Source of the DNA: Coptis chinensis | Taxonomy: Eukaryota; Streptophyta; Magnoliopsida; Ranunculales; Ranunculaceae | Direction: 5' to 3' | Length of the DNA stretch: 64,000 nucleotides | Assembly (NCBI GenBank): GCA_015680905.1 | Contig: CM027381.1 | Span: 63,167,501-63,231,500 of the forward strand | Shown here: piece after piece, positions 33,511 through 42,237 of the stretch | Numbering within the stretch: the stretch's first letter is position 1 | How the letters are laid out: each line of letters opens with the position of its first letter | Notes under the pieces: generated by a model | Seen by the model: only the letters and a program-made list of their open reading frames with translations | The model's database searches: none | Told to the model about the DNA's origin: nothing | Translations under genes and position numbers: made by a program

Positions 33511-34862
33511 TGATAAGAGCCCAAAACTGTAGTTTTAAACCCTTTAATAATCATACTGTTAGACCAATTATGTGAATAATAAGTAAGAGTTAATACTGAT
33601 TACGTGTTTTATGCATTTCGGGCTTCAAAGTCCATTATCTTGCAGAAATGTGCCACTTTAGCGAGATAAAGGAGCAAAAGTCGTGAGAACTTCGAATGCC
33701 ATATCTTTGGACTCAGACCTCGGATTGAGGCCTACCTTATGTCAAAACGACCGGCTCGAAAGAGCTTTGCAATGGTCCAAGCTTTGACCCAATCAGAGGA
33801 GTAGAAGTGGACGAAAAGTCTGTGGAAGCCAACTGCAGCTGAAGAGGCCTTTTGGATTCGAAGATTGGGTTTTGGGCCTGATTCTCTGGCCCAACCCATG
33901 GCTCCAAGCCCATGCACGAATTTTGGATCTGGATGTATAAAAACAAAAGCTTAGCTCTTTGTTAATGGTAGCTAGTTAGACCTAAATTAAGATATAGAAT
34001 TATAGATCTAGTTTTATTAATTAAATTAAGTTTTAGTTCCATTTAAATTCTTGTTTTAGATTAAATCTCTGAATCATTGTTCGGATTGATTAGATAAATA
34101 AAGTAGTATTTTTATCAAGTTCGAATTTGTCATTTCCATTTTAGATCTAAATTCAATTCTTGTCATTGTTTTATTCCAGCCATTAAATTAGATTCATTAT
34201 TGCTAAATTAAGTAATTCTCAATTTCTCACATTATGTTTAGTTTAGATTCAATGGTAAATGTTAGATTGATGACTCAAGGCTAAACCTCCATTAGAGGGG
34301 TTGATGAAGCCTTGATGAAACCTTAGTTGTTTAGTATAGAAACGTTGTAGCATCTATTCCACTCTAGAAGGTCGCGTTTCGCCATGAGAATGGGGTGGGC
34401 TTAACCTCACATGCTAGTTAGTACTTGGTAGAAATGCCATGAACACTAGGGATTAGACTCGAATTCTTGCCGTGAAAAACGTAAGAATCGAGATACCACA
34501 ATCTATGCTAGGTCATTAAGTTAGATTCGAGGTGGATTCAATTCCCTCTAATTCCTTTTATCTAGAGTCAAACAATAGTATTTCCATAGCATTTGTAGTT
34601 CATTTCTAGTAATCATCTTAATTAAGTATCGTAGTATAATATTTCAGAAAAGCTCTCATTGACTTAAGAAATGACTAGTTAGACTTAGAAAACAATCCAT
34701 GCTAGGGAACTAGGAGTGGAACGAACTTCGTACTCCATTTAGTGCAATTCGCATTGAGAGTAGAAGCTTTGATAATAGACTCGTAAAAGGAAAAGTTTAG
34801 TTTACTTACGTTGTGAATTAATAGTTCATTTCGTAGATAAACTACTCATTTTATAGTTATCA
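33511..34862 (+). repeat. 3' LTR of element A
   Basis: TGATAAGAGCCCAAAACTG to TTATCA, 1352 bp, directly after the polypurine tract. It matches the minus-strand LTR at 3909-5536 in its first 400 bp and in scattered later blocks. A TATA box is at 33936-33944. Confidence 0.8.
33936..33944 (+). promoter_or_regulatory. TATA box of element A LTR
   Basis: TATAAAAAC about 425 bp into the LTR; the same string is found in the related minus-strand LTR (5013-5021). Confidence 0.5.
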
Positions 34863-34905
34863 ATAAACTTCGTCGTCGCCCCATTGTTACTACAGGTTGG
34901 GATTC

Positions 34906-35007
34906 GTCTTGAGGATCTGACGTTAAAAGACTCACAGTTGTCTTGAGGATCTGACGTTAAAAGACTCATAGTCGTCTTGAGGATCTGACGTTAAAAGACT
35001 CATGTAT
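34906..35007. repeat. Three tandem 34-bp repeats
   Basis: Units start GTCTTGAGGATCTGACGTTA at 34906, 34940 and 34974. They differ by one or two bases. Each unit carries GTCTT and AAGAC as an inverted pair about 20 bases apart, so each can form a small stem. The array starts 44 bp after the LTR end of element A. Confidence 0.85.
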
Positions 35008-35640
35008 ATACTCGTGTCTTTTATTTTCACCTTTGCACTAAGTGTTCTGCACAAAGAGAGTCATGATGTGCAACATCAGATGGTCCCTCGTTCGCACGGG
35101 CAATGGATTTCACCAGGCCAACCCCGAATAGTTTTCTATTTGATGACAGTTTGAGGCTATACCATATGTACTAAGGGTAATATTATTATTAGACCATTGC
35201 ACATTGGTTAGGGATGGTACCGTCCTGAACCCTAGGCCCCCAAAATATAAAGGTTAAGCCACAGTCTGGCTGGATTGGGTTCGCCCCAGAGCCGACATGA
35301 CAGTTGCCTGATTTTACAGTAATGGTTTTCTTCTTGAAGTTCGGTGTTGTTGACACGTTCCTCTCCCCTTGTAAATTTGTACATAAAAAAAATAAAAAAA
35401 AAATGGGGGGTTGCGTCCTGTTTTTACAAAATTCAACCCCCCCAAATAAAAATAAAAAGGTTTGAATGTGCCTTTGTCATATTCCATTAGATGACATTTT
35501 TAATGCCGATCGTTTTGACATCTCATTCGTTCAATTTGGAGTTAAGACGAATCGAAATTTCACGTTTGAAATTTCAGGATATTTCATAACATAAAGGGAA
35601 TTTCCGGAATTCATTTGGGCTTGGGCCAAAAATTAGAACC
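35008..35640. other. Spacer between elements A and B
   Basis: No coding sequence is seen. It holds an A-rich run (35386-35402) followed by an imperfect inverted repeat with GGGGGGTTG and CAACCCCCCC arms (35404-35440). Where element B begins cannot be fixed. Confidence 0.45.
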
Positions 35641-35649
35641 GACCCAAAT

Positions 35650-35727
35650 CACGTGTCCGGTCAGATACCCAATGGTCAGATACCTAACGGTCAGATTTCT
35701 AAACGATCAGATTTTCGCCTATAAATT
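35650..35727 (+). promoter_or_regulatory. Promoter-like module: G-box, four 15-bp repeats, TATA box
   Basis: A G-box CACGTG at 35650-35655 is followed by four copies of GGTCAGAT (35659, 35674, 35689, and GATCAGAT at 35705), about 15 bp apart, then TATAAATT at 35720-35727. A CT-rich leader (35735-35790) leads to the ATG at 35813. The order, spacing and leader are those of a plant core promoter with upstream sites. It is inside element B, not in its LTR. Confidence 0.5.
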
Positions 35728-35812
35728 CCGACACTCCTCATCACCCTTCACTCACCCCATTCTCTCACTCTCCAAAGCTTAATCTTCCCATATTATCTTT
35801 TCATTAAAAAAA

Positions 35813-35932
35813 ATGGATCCGATCGAGCAATTGGAAAAGGAGCAACGCGAATGGGCTATCACAGTATTCGTGATAACAGTATTTATCATTGTTCTACTGT
35901 TGATCATGCATAACTTCATCCAGAATATCTAG
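35813..35932 (+). CDS. 39-residue single-pass membrane protein (hypothetical)
   Basis: The frame starts at the first ATG after the CT-rich leader and TATA box, in the context AAAAAAATGG, and ends at TAG 35930-35932. The product has a charged N-terminus (MDPIEQLEKEQREW), one hydrophobic stretch at about residues 15-32 (AITVFVITVFIIVLLLIM) and a short polar tail, with no cleavable signal peptide. A single short frame could be chance, but promoter elements, leader and start context point the same way. I know no family for it. It sits in the accessory region of an Athila-like element, where some copies carry membrane-associated ORFs; any link with that is inference. Confidence 0.4.
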   Translation: MDPIEQLEKEQREWAITVFVITVFIIVLLLIMHNFIQNI

Positions 35933-36481
35933 ATCTATGTACGTAACCTACGTATCTCTTTCCCATTGTCACTTTGTATATTACTATGGCGTGTTAAATA
36001 ATTCTCAACCATTTGTACGGGTTACGTATTAAATGGAGAAGTCGCCTATTTAATAAATATGTGTATTACTTGTATTTTCACCTGAAAAAAATAAAAAAAT
36101 AATAATTATTATCAAATCCATAACAAGGAAGAAAAATAAATAACTCACAAAGATAATTCAATCTGAACTCAATAGATTCTTAGACGCTTGCGCACGCTGC
36201 TCATTTTGTATATCCATCTTCCATTATTGAGGTATGATAATCAATTCAGAAAATAATTGTAGGTCTAACTACCATGTGAAACCTTCTTCCGTGTTTTCTA
36301 ACATTAGAACACCTCATTAATTGTTTTTGGAAACCTGACATGACAAGACGTACTATGGATACCCATAGTTGATGTACATACTTATGTGAAGCAACATTAT
36401 ATGGTTCACTTGTGTTTTTAGATTTTAATTCTGGATCTAACTGCACTTGGCATATTGATTCATACAGACTCATATATTGGC

Positions 36482-36489
36482 TATAAATC
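36482..36489 (+). promoter_or_regulatory. TATA box before accessory ORF of element B
   Basis: TATAAATC is followed by a CT-rich leader (CTCTTCTTTTCAGCCAGTTC and on to 36552) with no ATG before the accessory ORF start at 36553. Same layout as the module at 35650-35813. Confidence 0.5.
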
Positions 36490-36552
36490 TCTTCTTTTCA
36501 GCCAGTTCTTCTCACGCATTCTTCACTATCCTTCCCTCACTTATCCTTCCAA

Positions 36553-37641
36553 ATGGATCACCCAAGAAAAATAATGCCTGAGAAAGACTACATGAATTTT
36601 TTTGATGATGGCCGGTTTTCTCCTTATTTTGACACAGAAATTGTACGTCGAGGATGGATGCCTCTTCTATATCATTCGGCAGCTGGTTATTCCCGAGAAT
36701 TGGTTTTGATGTTCTACCAATTTAGCGGACCTGAAAATGGAAAATTCTACTTCAATGCCTATGGACAACGATTTGAATTGACTAGGAAAATTATCTCTGA
36801 CATACTTCAAATTCCAATAAATACCGAGGAATTCCATTTTCCAGAGTCAACATTTGATTTGGTCAAAACTTTACTATGAGCTACCATATCTCGTGGCGAA
36901 GTCAGAAATAGACATCACGTTGTTCTTCAACGCTCTTTGAAACAGAATCAACGAGTTGTGCTCCATTGGTTGGGACACAATGTGGTAGGTACATCACACC
37001 AATCAAAAGTCACAAAGCCTCAACTTCACCTACTTCGGATTTTGCAGACTCAAAGGGATGATTTTTGTCTAATCCAACACCTCTAGAACGCGATCACCAG
37101 GAAAACAAGAAGGTTAGCACCTCTACCTACTTTAGTCACGAAAATCATGATGCGTTGGGGTTATCCAGTAATTTCTTCAGAAACACCCCTTCAAAGAGCA
37201 AGTATTAGTGTACTCCACACAGACTACTCCGTTGGTTTTTGGACTACAGATACTCTGACAGATGAACATAACGACCCAAGCTTAAACTCTGAACATTTCT
37301 TTGATGAACATGCCATGCTAAACATTTATAATCCAATGGAAGGCATTCAATTTCTTCATCAAGGCATGAGGGAACTACACGCACGTCTTGAACTCATCAT
37401 CAAAAGTTTCATGGAATTCCAAGAACGTCAAGCAATACACGATGTTCAACAGGAGAAAATCTTGGAAAATCATTCTCAGTCCTTGCAAAATCACGATCTC
37501 CTAATGGAAAATCAATCTACACTCTCTGTCAACCAAGGCGACATTCAACTGCAACTAAGCCAACAAATTGAAGAACTAAATAGTGTGGTGCATGATATGC
37601 GTCTCCAGAATCATCATAATAATCCACAATTTTCTTATTAA
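36553..37641 (+). pseudogene. Accessory ORF of element B, one frame with two stops
   Basis: One continuous frame of 362 codons runs from the ATG at 36553 (MDHPRKIMPEKDYMNFFDDG) to TAA at 37639, broken only by TGA at 36877-36879 and TAG at 37084-37086. The N-terminal 110 residues (RRGWMPLLYHSAAGYSREL, VLMFYQFSGP, RFELTRKIISDILQIP) resemble the plant transposon protein domain common in post-integrase ORFs of Athila-like elements. Residues about 270-355 form a Gln/Asn-rich coiled coil. The first stop is one C-to-T change from CGA, the second one change from CAG or TGG. Function is unknown. Confidence 0.6.
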
Positions 37642-37799
37642 ATAAAAATAGAATAATAATACTAAGTCAATAAATAAATAATCAAATATATTATTACATA
37701 TTTCGTCGTATTATGAATTTTGTTGTTATCTTTGTGTCTTCTGTTGTAAGAAATGCCTACTAGAATTGTCATAATTCACGTTGTGACAAGAATAATTTT

Positions 37800-38796
37800 A
37801 ACATGTGATTTTCAATGTCATTACAGGAGGGTCTATTTTCTTCCATACTTATTCATCCATCCAGTTTGCCTTTATCCTTACCCATTTTTTTACTTCATCC
37901 AACATGACATCTTCATCAAACATGGCATCTTCATCAAACATGACACCTCCAAAACTCATTCCTGAGCAATCCTTTCAGTCTATGATGGATTCCAATACTT
38001 ATGGTCATCTCTTCCGTGACTGCATCACAAACATTGGGTGGTCTTCCCTAGTTCTTCAACCCGACCAAACTTATTCTCTCGAGTTTGGTGCATACTTTTA
38101 TGCTAATATGGAAGACACACCAGCATTTAACCATGCATGGCTTCTACTTTAGACGGTTTCTCAATCCTAGTTGGTGACACCACGACATATTTTTCTGAAC
38201 AACAGCTTGCCTCTAACTTTGGATCTTCCATATCACTTAACCCGGTCGATCATGGCATTACATCTATCACAATTCTTATCGTTCCTTTCATTGGCATGTT
38301 TTTCGCAAAACTTACGGTGATGGTCTTGGGATTACACGAGAAGGAGATGGCCATGTGCCATGGCGCGACATCACCATTCCCTTAGCAAGCATGACCATGA
38401 ACATGGGGACTGCGATGTTGTTTATACTTCGAACATCATGGGAGATTGGCATTTTTCTACTTTGCCAATGAGGTGCCTCGCGTAGTATTCAATGCACCGG
38501 CTCAAGGTCATACATTATTTGATATCTTAGGTTGTGTTATCTCAATCAAACGATCTCGCGACTTTTCGGGATCAAGATATACTTTTACCAGTAACCGCTT
38601 GCGAATCATGAAGACACATTTCCCACAGTTTTCAGCTACTTTTCATGACTGGGTCAAGGTAGATTCTATGTGCCCAGCAAACAAAATCATTCGTTCATTA
38701 AGGTTTAGGCAATGGAAATGTCCCGCTCGGTACCTGAGGCATGTTCGTTGTTACCCGAAGGATGAAAAAAATGACGACACATTTGAACAAATCTGA
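37800..38796 (+). pseudogene. Second accessory ORF of element B (broken)
   Basis: It begins at about 37805, with a clear short tandem repeat of SSNM residues at 37905-37945 (coding for MTSSSNMASSSNMTPP). The part at 37980-38152 (SFQSMMDSNTYGHLFRDC, IGWSSLVLQ) and the part at 38446-38796 resemble the same domain class as the preceding ORF, so the two may be diverged duplicates. Frameshift near 38140 and stops near 38383 and 38400. Sequence before it, TTACAG at 37821-37826, could be a 3' splice site, unproven. Confidence 0.45.
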
Positions 38797-40633
38797 AGAC
38801 AAAGAATGGGCAGAAATTTGGCAAACTATTATCTTTTTGCGCAATGCGAAGGAAATGCATTTCATTATAGAAGATGCCAGACCAACACATCCTGTTGGAT
38901 GGTAAATTTGAGCATGCCATTGTACATATATCTAACTGTAAATAGTTATGTTTCGTGTGCTACTGTCTTTCTTTGTTTATTTTTGTATAATATATTATGG
39001 TCTCCAACCTTTCTGTTCCAGCAATCCAGCCCTAATTTTGCTCACAGTTCTCACGTAATTTTTTTCTTTATCTATTGATACTTCAAGGACTAAGCATCAT
39101 TCTGTTTGGGGGTGCTTTAAACCTATAGCAAAAATTAGGCAAATTGTAGCCTGTATATAGTTTTTATTTTCTTGTTAATAATTGTACTTAGTGACAAAGT
39201 CTTGTTTCCTTTTCAATGATGAAATTATCTAGAAGTCTCACATTAGCATTCGAATTAGGATTCGTTTTTAAGAAACTTAAGATAATACGTACGCAATAGT
39301 TTTTACATCTTTTCATGAGTATTCATGCACTGAGTATCATTAATTGTACATAGCAGTAAGTTTCTGGAACCCACGCTTAGTCTACTTAAACTATCAATCC
39401 TGTGAGAATCTAACCAAAAGCCTCGATATGAGTGATTTGTGAGAAATGACACAGAGGAGTAGTTTTTCCGAATAGAGAAAATCACGCGTCTACTTACTTG
39501 ATCACCACCCGAACCCTAGGCAAGAATTTAGGCTTTCTTTGGATCGACATAGCTAAAAATTCTTACCTGTTACAAATTTTACCGCTAGTCACTCCACTGA
39601 ACCTTTCATCAAACCTTTCACTTTCAACAAAAATTCCTTACCCATCTATTAAATCAAATAAAAGAACCTACCTAAGTGATGAGTATGAGAAATAGGATGA
39701 AATGTAGAAAAATAAAGAGAAACACTTGTCCCAAATAAAAGTTAGTTACTTGCTTCAGGAAAGGAAAATAGAATCACGTTCTTAAGCCTTAAAAAAAATA
39801 AAAAATAAATAAAAAAATAAAAATAAAAATTAGAGTGTGAAATAAGTACAAGGCTTAAGAGCAAGGTAGGAAAACTCAGGTAGAAGCAGGAAAATAAAAC
39901 AAGGATTTCTCCAGTGTAAATATCTTGAAGACCCTATTCTCTCATACTTATCATTTTTTATTATCCATTTCCATTTTCTTCTACACTACCACCTAAGCCC
40001 CATAATACCTAATAAAGACCTCTAGCTCAATTAGGAGTAGGATGGTGTGATAATAAGTAGTAGATGTGATTGATCGACCTTGGCTCCTCTCACTGTCATT
40101 GAGTATGTGAGGAAATGTGTGCCCACTGCACACTGGAGTTAGCAAAACCTAAGTGGAAAAATTATGAGCGAATTTGTGTTTCGACACATACCTGTGAGAA
40201 CCCATTTAGGTACGCTCTCCAAAGGATCCAGAAACGGCCCTGCTAGTATTTTTCAATGTAAAGTTCTCTGTATGCATGTTCATATGTAGACGTTTTAAGT
40301 ATTATATGCATATTAACTTGAGTTTCAAAGGAATTAATCCTCGTTCCCCACTAAGGAGATGTATAGATATCTGAAATTAGTTTAGGAAACAAGTTTTTGT
40401 TACTAAGTCGTTGTAGTATAAATGAAGTTTGTGAGTACCTTCTCTGGAAAACTCTCACGAGGCTATAACTCGTCCACTAGGGAATTCCTAGTGGTTTAAG
40501 GCCTTGTTGCATACGATCAATGCAACCGCGCTCTGCGAAACGAGATTTAGTTTAAGATGCACAGTTTTTGCCACTTATCTGTTTTAATGTCTCTTTTTTG
40601 CTTGAGGACAAGCAAAGTGCTGTTTGGGGAAGA
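38797..40633 (+). other. 3' UTR of element B
   Basis: Non-coding and homologous to the 3' UTR of element A. Contains the GTTTGGGGGT motif at 39101-39113, A-rich runs at 39790-39830, the shared hairpin at 40474-40494, and the polypurine tract CTGTTTGGGGAAGA right before LTR B. Confidence 0.65.
40474..40494. other. Conserved hairpin in 3' UTR (element B)
   Basis: Same 8-bp stem and GAATT loop as at 33356-33376, set in the same flanking words (GAGGCTATAAC, GTGGTTTAAGGCCTTG). Confidence 0.6.
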
Positions 40634-42237
40634 TGTAATAAGCACCCAAAACTGTACTATAAAACCCCATAGAGACATAATATTTCAGTTAATTTTGTGT
40701 TTAATAATCATGAAATAATCGCATTTTCGTGTTTTTACAGGTTGGAGCAACTAACGTACAAATAATGATAAAGCCAGCATTTAAACACGGAATAGGGAGT
40801 GTACATAAGCTTTTCAATTAAGCCCATGTGAAGCCTAACAAATCCGCACAGAAACATCAAACTTCCAAAGCTCCTACCTCTTGAACTAGGACTCCGAATG
40901 CGATAAGTGAGCTGCTCAGACGATCAGTGCGATGAACTCTATGCATAGGCGAGAAGTGGTAAAATTGCCAAAAGACCGGACCACTACTAGACTGCACGTG
41001 GACCCACTATGCGGGCCTGCAAGATTTGATGAGTCATCATACAAGTCAAGACAAAGGTGTAAATAATTGGTGCAAAAGTGACACCTTGCATGTAGTTAAT
41101 AAAGTTAGATGAGATTAGGTGTTAAAAAAAAGATAGGTGTCACTTTGTTGTAGATTGTGTGGGTAAGAAGAAAGTAAATGTGGTTTAGTATTTCACGTGG
41201 GAGGAAATGAGATTTCTTTCAAAGGGAGAAGACAACAAAACAAGGGGGGATGCACTACATTGATGGCCTTGACTCTTGTTCCATTTAAATTTCGAGTCTT
41301 TATCTTTTGGAGAGGAGTTTTTGTTTTTTTTTAGAAAGAAAGCTTGTAAGATGTTAATGGTGGAAACACTTTATAGTTTCTAATAAAATTTCTTTCTTTC
41401 TTAGGTAATCTGTTTTTACATTCCTTTCTTCTTTTTATTACTTATTAGTTTGTATCTTACAAAAATAAACCCAAGAATCATGAGCTAAAATCCTCCAAGG
41501 TGGAGGGTTAATGATGCTAATGTGAGGGTTTGTATAGATTTCTTTGTAGTAGGATTCTCTGCCTAGACCTAAAGACGCATATAACACACTAGCCCAAAAT
41601 GGTAGTGTCCGGCCAAACTTGAGGCTTAGAAGTGAAGAAAAACTCATGTGCGTCTCCCTTTCCATGCCTGGGATAGCCGCGCGCGCGAGCCTTAATTAAC
41701 TATTTGTTTCTAGATTTGACAGGATTATGTTTTATGAGTCCAGAAGTTGAGATGGAGTTTCAGAGATGAAAGTCCAGTTCAACTTCTTATGTTAGGGAAA
41801 TTGACTTAGAGATGAGTTAATCTCGCTAGGGATCGATGCTCAAGCCGGTTCGGGTTTGATAATATACTCAAAACAGCTTAGAGACGGTAGGAATCCTATA
41901 CTAAGGTAAGATAATAAGTTCTTGCATGAGTATTATAATCTTCCACTACTTTTTTCTTCTTCAATATCTTGTAAAATTCTTAATCTTTTTCTACTGTTTT
42001 CGTGTTTTCACTTTTTTTGCACTCGTTAGGACTTAAACAACAAAACAAAGCTTAGCTAGTAATTCAATATTAAACTTACTCACTAGTTTCCCTTTTTAGA
42101 GCATTAGAAAGTTGTATGTTGTCCTAGAATTTAGGTTAATTGGTTCGAATCTCTACTCAACTAAACGCAAGAAGACGTGAGTAAGGACTTGAGTCTATTC
42201 CGAACGAAATAAAGATTTCATATCTTTATACTGAAAA
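40634..42237 (+). repeat. 3' LTR of element B
   Basis: Starts TGTAATAAGCACCCAAAACTG after the purine tract. It has the TTTTTACAGGTTGGAGCAAC block about 100 bp in, as in LTRs A and C. The right end is replaced by copia integrase sequence at 42238, so the LTR may be incomplete. No TATA box stands out. The short minus frame at 41438-41665 is not coding. Confidence 0.65.

Larger units (their letters stand above)
23820..34862 (+). mobile_element. Athila-type element A, 5'-truncated, plus strand
   Basis: In order: end of gag and protease (23860-24720), reverse transcriptase (24900-25960), RNase H (26040-26440), integrase (26480-27850), a long post-integrase region with degraded accessory ORFs (28780-31675), an A-rich 3' UTR, a purine tract (33490-33510) and the 3' LTR (33511-34862). 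The 5' LTR, primer site and most of gag are missing. The post-integrase purine motif GAGGACAAAGCATGC then GTTTGGGGGT at 31888-31915 is typical of Athila. Every coding part is frameshifted. Confidence 0.8.
35440..42237 (+). mobile_element. Athila-type element B, post-integrase half and 3' LTR
   Basis: Only the 3' half is present: promoter-like modules, a 39-codon membrane ORF, accessory ORFs, a 3' UTR homologous to that of element A, a purine tract and LTR B. Gag and pol are not found to its left, where element A lies, so element A may have inserted into B with later loss, or B is a truncated copy. The right end is cut by the copia element near 42238. Confidence 0.6.

Noticed and set aside
34906..35007. 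CRISPR-like array
   Set aside because: Repeats are directly adjacent without unique spacers, and the sequence is a plant genome.
42135..42165. GGTTCGAATC, as in a tRNA T-arm
   Set aside because: No acceptor stem, D-arm or anticodon arm can be drawn around it, and it lies inside LTR B.
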